DNA of 64,000 nt from Meandrina meandrites (GCA_963693305.1 OY855905.1:25533937-25597936); one strand, 5' to 3'; counted from the first letter of the stretch, positions 11,001 through 51,896 are shown. Notes: generated by a model not told the origin, from the letters alone. Program-made: numbers and translations.

Positions 11001-14000
11001 ATAGTGCGCTCGTGCGTGATCTGCGTATAGCGTACGGCTTCTGACGAAGTAGTCTCCTGTTGTTTTGGTTCGTCCTCATCCTTTCTAGCTCGTTTTGAGC
11101 GTTCTTCTGATGCGTCGCTCTCGGAAGATCCGCCACTTTCTTGACGCGCTCGTTTGGCGGCAACTGTTTCTTGCAAAGAACTGGGTTCTGTTACTACACG
11201 ATCCTCTCTGCTAGGACCCTCTTCTATTCTGCTGGTCGATGCTTCTCGAGTTGTAGCATTATTATCGTCTTCGACTTCTTTTCCCAGCCTTATCTCTTTT
11301 TCCCGAGTTCCCCGGGGAGACCTGGGAGATCCCCGTTTTGGCTTCTTTCTTACTGGCTCTGGTGCTTCATCTTCAGCAGTGAACGCAAAAGGGTCGTTGT
11401 CGTTTTCTACTTCTCTCTTCCTACTTTTCGTGATGGCCTCGCGAGCGCGGCTGAATATTGATCGCGGGGGCACAGGAGCACTGGGCTGTAGAACAGCTGA
11501 GGTGCCTGGTGTCGCAGAAGCCTGAGGAAGGGCAGGCTCGAAGTGAAAGACTGGTTCCGAACTCTCCGAATCACTTTGTGGTGAACCGAGATGCGGCATG
11601 GAGACGGCGAGGGACGGGGGCCTAACCTGATCCAATGAGCTTGGCGGGGCTACGAAGAAAAACAATTTGCGTTAAAACGAATGATGAGAATTTTTAAAAG
11701 CTTACTGATGTGTATAAAATGGAGAGAAGAGTTCCAGCATATTGTGGGGCAGTAATCTATTCCTGATTTTAAACATAAAGATAGCAATATATTGTAATCT
11801 CATGTTATATACACTAGCGATTCCAGCGTGTGTAAGAAGGTCACTATATGAGGAGACTCGATCTTTAAAGACTGTAAGGAGTCCTCCTACATTAATTTTC
11901 TCTAGTTTGTTTCTGTCACTTGCCCAACAAAAGTGCCACACCAAGCTACAGTATGCGAGATGGGGTAGAACTGCAGTTTTATATATCCGCAATTTTGCGT
12001 TCATCAGGATTAGATTCTTTAGCCTTTGTAGAACACCAATCATTTTGCTAGTCTTTGTGCAGACCTCTAATATATGCTGCAAGAAGTTCAGGTCTTTATC
12101 AATAATCAGTCAGCTTTTACAGCTTTTGCCTTTATCTTTACAAGCTTTTACAGTCTTTATCAATAATCAGTCAGCTTTTACAAATTTGTTACGCCTATCA
12201 ATTTACCTTTTTCGATAATAATCAGCTAAAAGTGAGCTAAAAATATACCTTGACTTGACATCCCAGGCGTCTCTGTCACCACGGGCAAAACTACATCCGG
12301 GATAATATTGCGTCTGCTACTCCTCTCCTCTGAGTCCGGAGTGTCCTGACGAACGGGCCTTATGGGGGGTGGGGTAGTAGATATTAACGGTCTAAGTGGT
12401 TCCTTGGGTAAAGAAAAGTGAAACCCTCCTGTACCAGATTCACTTGACGTTTCTGAAAATATTGCTGCTGGCAGCCGTGGCTTTACCAGTCTCCTTGTGT
12501 GAGCGTCTTTTTCAGGTGTGCTTAACTGTTCTTTTGCAGTTTTGTCCGCAGTACTTTCCTCTCTAGAAGGAGCAACCCCCACGGAATCTACAGCCAAGAC
12601 GAGTTCTTCAGGAGGGGTTACGACAGTGACATTGTCAGTAGAAGGGCGGGGATCTTCTTTTCCGTGAACGTTGTCAACGGCCTCACCAACTCTCTCTTGT
12701 AATGGATGGCGGGATAAGGCAAGATTTTCAGGTAGATCGCCAGGCCCCTCCACGTTCTGCTGTTGTTGATTAGGTTGTTTGTCTTTATCTCCCGGAGCAC
12801 GAGACACTTTAGACATTGGCTTCACCAATGAAGCTAAGATTGACTGACTGCTTGAATCTTGTTTCGTCAAAGACGCCACCTCTTCTTTTTGAATTGTTTC
12901 TGCCGACTTGTCCTCTCTGACATCATCTGCTGTCCCACCAACAGTCACTTCCTGTGAAAGTAAAATTCTATGTCTAACAAATGCACATATAAGGATTCAC
13001 CATGTAGAAAATGTCCCAGGCAACAATCCGATCCGATCCAATCTGACCACATCTGCCTTTCTTTCTAATAAATTATTGTATATGGGGGAGGGCTGTTATT
13101 TACCGATAGTTGTTTGTGATTTTACATGTCATCATTATTCTTTGCTTCACATGTCTCCAACCCAAGCATTTATTGAGTGATTAGTACTTAAAGATCTATT
13201 TTCACTACTAACATTATATTCTTGGTCTGGCTGTATAAAATAAATACCAAGCCATGTCTCGTTCAGTCGTTGCAAAAGTAAAATGGACACAGTATCCAAC
13301 TTGTATTGCCCCAGGTAACAAAAGCTATATGTTAAATGAAAATCGACCTTTAACAACAGATGTTTCTCTAATTCCTCTTAAAAATTACCTGTGGAATCAC
13401 CTCCATTGGCTGACTGGATTCAGGTGCTGCCTGGCTGTCCATGTCTGCTTGTGACTGAGTCAGGTGTAGCGAAAATGGGAACACAATGTCCTGAGAATCT
13501 TCTGCAATTCTCTCTTCTTCCATTGGTTGATCAACTGGATGATCTGTCAAAAGGTTTTTAAATACATGTTCAGGAAGTACAGGGCTCGAAAAAATAAGCT
13601 TGAACTCCAGCTTGCCCTTCCGACAAACAGCTCTCAAATATTTCTTGCCCTGGGCAGTTGCATGCCTTCTTAGTTTCCATTTTTATGATTAAGGCTATTC
13701 CACAGAAATAGAACCTGCACTGAGATTTATTTCAAACTTTGCCTACTGATTGTTAAGGAGCAACAGCATCTTGTTTACACCCAGTGAGTTCTTATAATAT
13801 CACCACGACTATAGTCACGATTGCTTGCTAAATTCACATTTCTGACAATTATATCTTATTCTACACTGAGAATTGGTCCATGTTAATTTTACAGAGAGAA
13901 GTTTGTTATTCAATTCAAAACAACAGAAAAAAGTGATAGGTCACCTAATTCGTTTTTGAGAAAATGACAATTTACCTCTCTGGCAAGATCCAGCCATAAA

Positions 14001-17000
14001 GAAGCCGCCAAGTTATTGTGCAAGCTAATCATATGTGAAATTATGTGCAGTAGGGGATGCGCAATGCAATACTGGGGAATGACGTAAAGTCCACAGATGT
14101 CTTGCCTGGGCCCTTACCCATCTGGCAAGTGAGAATGAAACGTTACTTGCCCAGCAGAAAAATCTACTTGATGCAGACAACCGGACAGCAGTTTTTTTTT
14201 TCAAGGCCTGAGATATTATTACTGCTCACTCTTAACATAACCTATATCGTTTAACTCTTCTCAATGATTACCAGTTGATGAATGCTATTTTTCTTTTGTT
14301 AGTTGTCTGTTAAACAGTAGCAGATCACCCACCTCCTCCTCCCCCATGGCACTACATTATGTTTATGTGAAGGGTGGGAGTGACCTCCTGCAACATTACA
14401 AAGCAATTTTACAACAACAAATTTCACAATAGTGGACGGACAATTTTTTTTCATAACACTTCATGGGTACTAAATCACTTTTTGTGATTCATGGTTCAGT
14501 TTAAAGATTCGAAACAAAAAATTCAAAACAAACAAATTATCAACAACGGTATTGAATAAATACATGTAACTAGTTTCAGTAGACTAACTTATTACCAACC
14601 TGAAATAGTTTGCTGTTCCATGTTTTCTTGTGTAACAACTGGACAGAACATATCTTCGCTCATATCAGGCTGTGTGGGACCAGGAATTAACACAGGACTT
14701 TCTTCTGCACCCTTTCCACTTCCATCACTAGCTTTAAAGGGATCTATCACAAGAGATGATGGGGAAAGTGACAACTGGTCACCTTGTGATGCTTCCTTGG
14801 GACGTTCTGTCTTTGAAATAAGAGGAACAGCTTCAGTGTTCTCTAGAAAGCTCACATCTACTACTTTTACAGACTGTTCTTTGTTGGCATTAGAAACTTG
14901 TGCTGTAGGCTGTGCTTTTGTGCCTTGAGAGCCTGAACTGCTGGAGCCCAGTGCACTGATTACTGACTGCCACTGCTGCACCTGAGGTGGCGGTGACTCA
15001 CCCTTAAGCTGGTCATCAGAGGGTGACCCCTGTGACGAACTGGTATTCGATGATGACTTTTTCTCATCGGCAGCACTGCCTTGTTGTAGTACCTCTTGTT
15101 GCTGCTTTTGTTGCCAGCGAGGTAACACCACTTCCTCATCATCTAACGTCTCTTTGAGTTTGAGGGATGCTGGCTTTTCTGATTGTTTTTCTTGGCTTTG
15201 GGACAAATCAAATGACTGCACTAATGCTGCTGCAGCTCTTGATATCTCTGACTGTTCCTGAGCTACACTTAATCCAACATTTTCACCTGATTGAACCACA
15301 CCTTCACATTCTTGATCCTGTTTCTCAGAAGAACCTTTCTCACTATCTTTATCATTCCTACAGTACCACAAGAAAATACCATTATTCCAGAACATGCCAC
15401 TAGCTGGATTTATTCTTGGTCATCCTGAATTCAGCTATGTTTGTAATTATCCAACTTGTCTGCCTCCTCCCAGTTGGGATTTTTAACCATGTTATGCCCT
15501 GAAAAGCCTGATTTCGGGAGTGGTCAATTAAGTATATTATTATTATCATTATCGTTATTATAGTGCATTCATAACTTCAATAAATCCGAGATGGTGGCCC
15601 TTACAGGTGTTCACCCTTTATCACTTGATGCAGGCCATTATTTTATTAACCACAACATAAAACAGGAACATGGAAAGAATAGGGGTTTGCTTATAAGTAT
15701 ATTGGGGGACATTAAATTTTTAGTAATCAGGTTTTGGTTTGCATGGGTCTGGTTGTTTCTTCTTTAGCAAATTGTTCTTCTTTAATAAATGGTTTATATC
15801 ATAGACATCTAAAAATAACTGATTGTACAAGTTACAAGTCTTTTTCTTACTTACCTGCTAGTCTTCTCTTCTGGTTGCTCCTCCTCACTAGCCGTGGGGG
15901 ATGATGGATCCAAAGCTGGAATCGAACTGTATGTTTCTGGGGAAGGCGACACCTTATCTGATGACGACGATGATGTTTCTCTGACACTTGGCTCTCCAGA
16001 GAACTGCAAGCTTTTAAATGCAATATTATCAATTGGTGTCCCCTGAGAGGGAGGGGAAGAAAGAAAACCACTGTGACCACCTTCGACTGGCGTTGATGTG
16101 CGCAGCTTAGTTGTAAGGACTTGTTTGTAAAGCGATTTATCATGAGCATGTTCCTGAGATCCTCTATGGCTTTGCCCGTCCACTGGAGTTGATCGATGTT
16201 GTGGCGACAAGAAGTGAGAATCATCTGCTGACTGATGCGGCCCCTTCTCTCCTTCTTGGTGACCTTGAGACGAAGCAAACATGTCTTCTTGTGAAGAACA
16301 TACATCAGATTCTTCTTTACCATTTTCTTCTTCCTCTATAGAGACCATCTTGTACCCGGCCACTTTGCTGTGAATTTTTTCTTCCTTACTACCTGCACTA
16401 CTGCTGCTGGTATCACTGGTTGACTGGGTGCGGGACATGGAAAGAAGAGGAAGGTGTTTACGCACTTCTGGGGATACATTGCTCAGGCTACCTCCACTGG
16501 TTGTGGATAGACTTGATAGGTCTCCATGGTAACTACTGCTGCTGATAGTTGAGCCTGGTTCAGATTTATGTCCTATGAATTTAAAACATTGACTTCCACT
16601 GAAATACATGATTAAATCAAGACACAACAAATATATGTCAACATAGAATGCTCAGGTCAACTTACATCTAGATTAAGGATCCAACTTTAAAATACTGTCC
16701 CCCAAAGATACAGTCAAACCACGCTGTGAGCTCACCTAGAGCTCATAAGCAACAACCTAGCTTTAAGCTTATGGTTTGAAATTTTTTGTTGTTTTTAAAA
16801 GTACAGCCACTTGAAAGGTAATGTGATCATTATGAAACTACAATATAAGATGTAACAATAAATAAATAGATAGAGCAGTTTTCCTTTGAGCGTCGAAAGG
16901 AATTCGCATTTGCTTTGGTTTTGCATTACCGGTACTTCTCTTAGTGATAAGATTGGTTAAAGCATTCACACCACTTTCTCAGCCAATCAGAACTAAAACC

Positions 17001-18046
17001 GTACCAACACCAATCATGATTCCCCTGTGTATGTTTACCTGCAGTTTCTGCCGACCACAGGTATTTGGTTAGAGTTTTGATTGGTCACTGGATTGTTTGC
17101 ATCCCAGCATTGTGTTTGGCCAGTGTGATTACCTTGCTTCTGGTTTTATGAACACCTTGCATGCTACATAAAATATTCTATTACCATTACATTAAAGTCT
17201 GAGAGCACTGCATGAAATAGTGGTTTAAAGAAAATAGAGTTCACACTATGTCCTACCTGCACTAGAGGAACTTGTTGACTTCCTCTCTTCCTCAATGGGG
17301 GCTGTAGATGCTTCACTTGTAATATCAGCAGCAACATCTCCCCCCTCCCCCACAATACCAGTTGAAGCCTGACTATAGTTATCACCACTACCGGTAGAGT
17401 CATGTACACTTCCTCCACTTACATCTGCACCCAACAATGGCCCCTCTTGCACTGCCTGTACCACAAACTTTTCTCGTTTCCACTGATCAGTACTTCTGAA
17501 AACTGTTTCTGGGCGAATCAATCTTGGAATAGCATCACTTGATGATGATGATGATGAGGGTTCCTCTGAATGAGGAGATTCTTCTTCATTTGTACTGGGA
17601 TCCTGGTTATTATTGTCGTCATCATCATCACCACCACCACCGGCATCTCCACCACCGCCTTCACCACCCCCACCCCCACCCCCACCACCATCCCCGCCAC
17701 CATCACCACCTCTGTCGTCACCGCCGCCACCATCACTTCCTCCCCCCTGCTGCCCCCCATCCCCCTGTTCCCGACTTGGATCTCCTTCTTCCTTCCCGCC
17801 ACCCTCTCCACCAGTCGTAGTACAAGTTACAGCGACAGGATTTCGAGTTACGGATAAATCATTCGCAGTATTATTGGCTGAAGATTCAGCTCTGGACGTC
17901 GCCAATCGAAAGATCGGCAGCTGTTTCAGTATCGCCAAATGCTGATCGCTATCAGATCGGCCAAGTTGCTGCGATTCGTCGGCCTGGGAATTCTCGACTA
18001 GAAAGCAAGGAGGGCTAACATCAAGTTCGTCGGGACTGAAATCCAT
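8079..18046 (-). CDS. TP53BP1: TP53-binding protein 1 (53BP1) homologue
   Basis: DNA double-strand-break repair scaffold that reads methylated histone H4 and ubiquitinated H2A and favours end joining; nuclear. Seven exons, all with matching phases: 17257-18046, 15855-16572, 14600-15357, 13389-13543, 12249-12951, 9206-11649 and 8079-8357. They predict 1948 residues, close to the human length of about 1970. The N-terminus keeps the motif 'PCFLVENSQ' (compare PCLIIEDSQ in vertebrates), and the first half is acidic and Ser-Gln-rich, fitting ATM phosphorylation. '[10 protein letters not shown]' in exon 5 matches a conserved vertebrate block. Exon 6 holds an oligomerisation-like stretch ('[14 protein letters not shown]', ~1258), the tandem Tudor domain (~1432-1540, '[16 protein letters not shown]'), a basic and Ser-rich UDR-like stretch and BRCT1 (~1725-1850, '[12 protein letters not shown]'). 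BRCT2 fills exon 7 ('HPKYDYRY' end). Odd: a long Gly/Asp tract near residues 85-145. It shares a 151-bp divergent promoter with SUCLG1. Confidence 0.93.
8395..8780. repeat. TTGCAAC-rich repeat in TP53BP1 intron 6
   Basis: The heptamer ttgcaac or its complement occurs many times in this segment, in both orientations, giving strong self-complementarity. The unit lies in the intron between the BRCT1 and BRCT2 exons. A weaker patch with the same motif occurs near 18550-18600. It is probably a palindromic mobile element, but clean ends could not be fixed. Confidence 0.5.
11702..12082 (-). pseudogene. Fragment of a LINE reverse transcriptase
   Basis: An open stretch of 126 codons inside TP53BP1 intron 5 encodes the C-terminal part of a non-LTR retrotransposon reverse transcriptase: '[20 protein letters not shown]' followed by 'NKLEKIN' and '[12 protein letters not shown]'. 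In intact elements this block lies after the catalytic palm domain; the catalytic motif itself is absent, so the copy is a 5'-truncated remnant. It sits in the same orientation as the host gene. The intron is only 599 bp, so the fragment fills most of it. Confidence 0.75.
12088..12186. repeat. Tandem duplication
   Basis: The sequence 'ctttatcaataatcagtcag' with the following 'cttttacag' occurs twice, about 60 bp apart, next to the LINE fragment in TP53BP1 intron 5. Confidence 0.7.
13580..14210. mobile_element. hAT-like element in TP53BP1 intron 3
   Basis: The left end 'cagggctcgaaaaaat' and the reverse complement of the right end 'caggccttgaaaaaaa' are similar and start with CAG, as hAT-type elements do. 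The interior contains the second copy of the dispersed repeat seen at 508-700 (here 13826-14095). No transposase frame is visible. Confidence 0.45.
15530..15564. repeat. ATT microsatellite
   Basis: An imperfect run of 'att' triplets lies in an intron of the TP53BP1 homologue. Confidence 0.7.
16900..17135. repeat. Dispersed repeat in TP53BP1 intron 1
   Basis: This stretch starts with 'ttgctttggttttgc' and contains 'agccaatcagaactaaa' motifs. The head recurs at 32288-32400 in a VPS51 intron. It looks like a diverged interspersed repeat; ends were not defined. Confidence 0.4.
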
Positions 18047-18197
18047 TTTACGTACACGAACATAACAATAACAACGAAAAAAATTCTTCGTCGAATCAAA
18101 CCGAACCGCGCTTTATCCGTCTGGGCTTGCAACATCCCATGATCCTATGCAAACTCAATCTTTAGCGCGAAGACTTTTGGGAAGGCCTCTTTCCAAG
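18047..18197. promoter_or_regulatory. Bidirectional promoter of TP53BP1 and SUCLG1
   Basis: Only 151 bp separate the two divergent start codons, so both 5' leaders and the shared promoter must lie here or in leader introns. No TATA box is evident on either strand. Housekeeping genes arranged head-to-head commonly share such a promoter. Confidence 0.6.
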
Positions 18198-25378
<7,181 letters not shown>

Positions 25379-25534
25379 TTCAGATTCTGTCCCCTTTTAA
25401 CCACATCTTACATCAAAAGACTTGCTTTTATCAGTTCAACCCGTTTGTGATTTCTTTGTGCGACACTGTGTAGATTTGTTCATGGTGTCATGCACAGTGT
25501 TGCGAAGTCACACAGCCATCGAGGAATGTGTGAC

Positions 25535-25712
25535 AATAGGCCAGTTTCATACTCTCGGTTTTGAACTGGAACTAGCATGCAATGGAGGCTAATGCGGGGG
25601 AATATCATTAAAAACAGCTTCATCTCATTTGCATTAGAAAAGATTTACCCTCATTAGCCTCAATTGCAAGCTAGTTCCAGTTCGATACTGAGAATACGAA
25701 AACGGCCTATTG
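25535..25712. mobile_element. Palindromic MITE in the SUCLG1 3' untranslated region
   Basis: The left arm 'caataggccagtttcatact' continues to 'gaactggaactagc', and the right arm is its inverse with several changes. It lies between the SUCLG1 stop codon and the poly(A) signal at 26053, so it is probably transcribed with the gene and could form a hairpin in the mRNA. Confidence 0.8.
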
Positions 25713-26052
25713 TGTCATCATGATGACAGACTAAAAAACAAATTATTTTTTGCGAGCTTTATTGCTAAATAGTTAACAAATTGAAAACGGGAGTGAAAAT
25801 GTGTTTCAAGGTGCTTTGTTACTGAATAACACATATTCTGTTATTACCCAAACTACTTTGTGTATGAAAAATAATTGCATTCCTGTTGGTCAATTCCGCT
25901 CATATGGAAACGATTAACTATTTATGTGTTCGCTTCCTATTCATTTTAGGATTGGTTATTCTCAGTGTAAGAGATGTACAGTAATGTCTTGTATTCAGCA
26001 GGTGCTAATTCTCAACAGCACAAATTCAAATCAGTTATAGAGGCAGCTGACC

Positions 26053-26058
26053 AATAAA
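26053..26058 (+). terminator. Candidate poly(A) signal of SUCLG1
   Basis: AATAAA within 'gaccaataaacctgcc', 675 bp after the SUCLG1 stop codon. It is the first canonical hexamer downstream that I noticed. Confidence 0.5.
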
Positions 26059-26096
26059 CCTGCCGTTTTAGCTTTGTTTTACTGCCATCTGTAATC

Positions 26097-26156
26097 TAGC
26101 CTGTTCCTGGCGTTCGGTTAGTGGGGAGCAAGCACGAAATTCGGGGAACAGGCTTT
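26097..26156. repeat. Fragment of a dispersed inverted-repeat element
   Basis: 'tagcctgttcctggcgttcgg' matches the end of the element at 42367-42719. This copy is short, with 'ggggaacaggct' as its inverse partner. Confidence 0.6.
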
Positions 26157-26174
26157 CTGTAATCGTATTACTAA

Positions 26175-26601
26175 TACACTCTTTTTTTATAAGAACGTCT
26201 AATTTTGGGGCCGAGGCTGAGCGTTCTTATTTTTTTCACGGTTTGAGGCTGAAAATGTTCTTAAGACCTCCTCAAGTTCCATACCATAGTATTTCATTAA
26301 ATCAATACGGACGAAACCAGAAAACGTATCAAACAGCATTGTTCACCGAATGTGGTGTATGAAGTTGCTCTTGACATGCTTGCGCGGCCTGCTCTCTGTG
26401 ATTTAGTGCCGAGGACAAATTTCTTTTAAAAGCACTCCTGTTGGACCACAGTTTTGCACTGCTCATTTTACAAATGGGCAAAATAAAGTCGTTCCCCGAC
26501 TCTCAGCCTGGGGTATGTTCTTAGCATGTTCTTAAAATTTGGGCAAATCTCGGCCTCAGCGTTCTTATAAAAAAGGTTCTTATGTAAAAAAAAAGAGTGT
26601 A
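26175..26601. mobile_element. TA-flanked DNA element, Tc1/mariner-like ends
   Basis: Ends are 'tacactctttttttataaga' and the inverse 'aaaaaagagtgta', bounded by TA. Subterminal copies of 'aggctga' and 'gcgttcttat' also recur in inverse. A half copy of the same family lies at 36660-36735. No transposase is encoded. Confidence 0.72.
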
Positions 26602-27907
26602 CATGAAACCACTCTACTAGATAATGATTCTTCGGTTCCTTTGATGCACCATGATCCGAGTGATCTTGGATCATTGATTCTGATCCGGATCATACCATGG
26701 AAGGCACCCTAAATACATCCCTTTCGGAGCACAAACATATTTCGTGTATGGCTTGTCCGTCTTCGTTATTGTCATTGTTACGTTTCGAGATGCGACCCTT
26801 GCGTTTCTCGATGACAAATACATCTGTTCTGACTGTGGTCAATAAGCCGTTTTTAGTTAAGTCTGCTATGCAGACTATGCAGGCAGGAGTGTATTCCCTT
26901 TTAAAAGAGGTTTAGTCTCTCTGTCAACGACGCAGGGGCTACGTTTTGAGTTCGCTAGTGAGGTAATCTTTCGCGGAGATCATAAAAAGGGAAATATAAA
27001 GCGCAGGACTGTCTGGGATAAAATGGATAGATAATAAGATGGCATCTCTTTCCAGCAGTGACCTAGTTTTCGGTCAGCAATGGCGAATCCAGACTTGCGT
27101 ACAAGGCGAGCGTCCGGATTGAAATAATATCTGACTGAAAAGTTTTCGGTCTAGGGTTGTATTTTATGGACTTGAAAGGGCGTTACTTCCCTGTCACTTG
27201 TTTGGAACCATAAATGTGTTTATATGAACTGGTCAAAACAGAATCTACGCAAAATATTAACAAACAATCGACAACGAAGCTCGTAACAGCTCCCATACCA
27301 AGTCTGTCAGACAGCCTGGAAGGAGTTTCACTTTTTTGCACCCAACCAAACCACAATTCAGACAGTACATCGGCACAACCTGTGGGAAATCATTCTCATT
27401 TTGAATGGTGGATTCATCTAACAAACGTTAAATGAATGAAGGGAAAGGTAGTTTATAGTAGGCATTGCTAAGAATAGTCCAATCTGGGTATACATTGATT
27501 ACGGATATAGTAATGTATGAACACTCCAGTTCATGGGATATATTGGTTTAAACGAAAAGCAAAAGGCGACTCAAAGGTTCTTTTATAATCTCTTGTTTTA
27601 TTACCCGTTCTTTTTAAATTTATATTTTAATTTTCATTATTGACTCCTCCTGGATACAACCATTTTTCTGATTGATTCTTTCACGGCTCTTTCAGTCAAT
27701 ATCTTGCACGTCAGTCTCGCCTCAGCTTAAACTGTGGCCCGGTTTTTACATAAAAAATACGTTTTCTTTCGGTTCTTGACCGTGTGCATGTGAATAGTCT
27801 CATATTTTACGTTTGAACGCATTATTCTCTTCAAGCACATTCCATTGACGATAATTTTCTTATTGAATAAACGCGAGCATTTTCATTCATCCTGTCGGTC
27901 TGCCTTC
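26602..27907. other. Intergenic region between convergent genes
   Basis: This lies between the 3' ends of SUCLG1 (+) and VPS51 (-). No gene is recognised. The minus-strand hexamer AATAAA at 27597-27602 is a candidate poly(A) signal for VPS51, about 310 bp after its stop codon. Confidence 0.55.
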
Positions 27908-49930
<22,023 letters not shown>

Positions 49931-50472
49931 CTTGAAATTTATTTTGAGGCCTGGTTACAATTTATAATGATTTTATTGCAGTATTTCATGTAAGACCCAA
50001 TGTAATGTACCAGACGCGAGTAGATGTTCAGTACATACAGAAATAATCCATTTACTCGCCTCAAATGTGGTCTATGTAAGTCAGTGTCAGCTATTACAAT
50101 GTGTTAAGTACTTTACTGCAGTCATCATTACCGTATTGGGCCAGCGGGATTTATTCGAAAGAAGGATGTCTGAGCTGTTACCATCATGCTGTCTTCACTA
50201 CGGTCGTCAGCTGTGTGGTAAGCAATTATTTAAAGAGAACTTATGATAGCCAACAGATATGAATAAAAATGTGAGGACTTGTGCAGTGTTCAATTAACTT
50301 TATACATCAATAACCAAGGCACTGTGCTCGATCCTTGTTGCTCATGGTCTACACATACTGAAGGTCTGAGATGCACCGGAATGACCTCATATAAGGGATC
50401 GATTTTAAGGACAGTATCTTTATCCCTGGCTCAAGGATTGGCCACTTGTAATTTCACAGAACATTATTTATT

Positions 50473-51341
50473 CCCGGGGTATCCAATCGATGAAATCGAT
50501 AATCGATGACAATCAATATCAATCGATACCAATCGATATCAATTAATCGATTGATATTGATAATCGATGACCAACCAATGGCAAAGATTCGTGCGGTTAT
50601 CGATTGGTATCGATTTTCTATAACAATCGATATAATAATTGATATCGATTGGTTGCAGATTTCGTCATGTTTCAAAAACTGAAAGCTGATGGAATAGGCA
50701 GATAAATATCACATCTCATTCTTTTAATTGCAAACAGATTTCATTTTATTGTTTTCAACATTGTTTGTTACAGTTTTAATAAAAAACGTTTCACATACAC
50801 AGAAATATTTGCATGCATGTACAAGTGGCAAAGAGGATCCACAAGCTCGGATTGTAGGTGGCCGAGCTGTCCACGATTGTTAACTACTTTAAACGCGTTT
50901 CCGCGTTCAGTAAACACTTCACCGACATTCACCTCAAAACGGCAAAGATGATAGCCTTTGACAACGCATCTTATATTCAGTAGAGCCTCTTTCCGGTCTT
51001 CTTGCGTAGACATAATGAAATGGAAAGGCAATGACGGGCAAGTGAGTAATTCAAGTACACGTGCAGCTCGGTGTTTGTTCTTGGCTTTGAGAAGACTGGG
51101 TCGGAATTTGTTACCAATTTCGTCACCAGGGCTTCCTAAAATGGCGGATGATCGGACAGGTGGCGTGCATGACGTCTGTTCGAGTTTAATGTGCCAATCG
51201 ATTCCAATCGATGAACGGTTTTTGTGTGGTTATCGATTGATCATCGATTGACTGATACCAATCGATGCCAATTAACTAATTTTATTGATTGATATCGATT
51301 GATTTTCCGTTCATCCATTTTCATCGATTGGATACCCCGGG
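50473..51341. mobile_element. 869-bp DNA element with perfect 21-bp ends and 6-bp target duplication
   Basis: The left end starts CCCGGGGTATCCAATCGAT and the right end is its exact reverse complement for 21 bp. TTTATT directly flanks both sides (50467-50472 and 51342-51347). Inside each end lie many ATCGAT and ATCAAT motifs in both orientations. The centre holds a minus-strand frame with a HIRAN-like stretch. A truncated relative in opposite orientation lies at 51463-51755. The superfamily is not clear to me. Confidence 0.88.
50768..51013 (-). CDS. HIRAN-like ORF inside the mobile element
   Basis: From the ATG at 51013 the frame encodes 81 residues ('MSTQEDRKEALLNIRCVVKG' onwards). It remains open upstream without an ATG to about 51235. 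'CVVKGYH', 'VNVGEVFTERGNAFKVVNN' and 'RGQLGHLQSELVDPLCHLY' have the pattern of HIRAN domains, which bind DNA ends in proteins such as HLTF: a GE turn, then a G-x-[IL]-G-[HY]-[LV] strand followed by a helix. The frame may be an exon or a pseudogene of a longer captured coding sequence. No transposase motif is present. The relationship is by eye only. Confidence 0.45.
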   Translation of the reverse strand: MSTQEDRKEALLNIRCVVKGYHLCRFEVNVGEVFTERGNAFKVVNNRGQLGHLQSELVDPLCHLYMHANISVYVKRFLLKL

Positions 51342-51462
51342 TTTATTACCGGTAGGTAATGATGTCAACAATAATAGGCCATAATCAAGATCACAGTTCC
51401 CAACAAATTAATCATTCATTTCTCATTTCAAGGAAAACTTCTATTGTGTTGTTCCAGCCTGG

Positions 51463-51755
51463 CGTATCTAATTGATGGAAATCGATGATCGGAAAACCAA
51501 TCGATCAATTGATATCAATCAATAAAATTAGTTAATTGGTATCGATTGGTATCGGGCAATTGATGATCAAGTGGCACAGCAAGGTTGAATGGACATCAGG
51601 CACTCTACTTTTCCAATATGCCGCCATTTTTAAGAAGCCCTGGGATGAAGTTTGGGAAGACAAATCCAGCCCAGTCTTCTCAATGCAAAGAATATACCCC
51701 ATTGCACATGTACTCAAATCACCACTTGCCTGTCATTGTCTTTCCATGTTATAGC
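51463..51755. mobile_element. Truncated inverse copy of the HIRAN-like element
   Basis: Starting with the ATCGAT-rich end near 51463, this stretch matches the reverse complement of 51000-51300: 'gccgccatttttaagaagcc' against 'ccgccattttaggaagccct' and 'cagtcttctcaatgc' against 'cagtcttctcaaagc'. The match ends near 'tgtctttccatg'. It is a diverged, one-ended copy. Confidence 0.75.
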
Positions 51756-51896
51756 AGCGCAATCTTATCGACTACCGGTAATCTTTCTTCCAACGTAAGA
51801 CAAGCAGAGTCCCTTGGGCAATGAAAAGGTTTATTAAAACAAATACTTTAAGGCACGGAATTCATGGAAAGCAGCTTTTTAAAAAAAATAGCTCAT

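Noticed and set aside
17539..17945. Plus-strand frames rich in His, Pro or Thr opposite TP53BP1 exon 1
   Set aside because: They are antisense readings of the Gly/Asp-coding repeat tract and have no independent gene features.
26697..26915. Plus-strand frame of 72 codons as a small gene
   Set aside because: No signal peptide, domain or splice context; its length is expected by chance.
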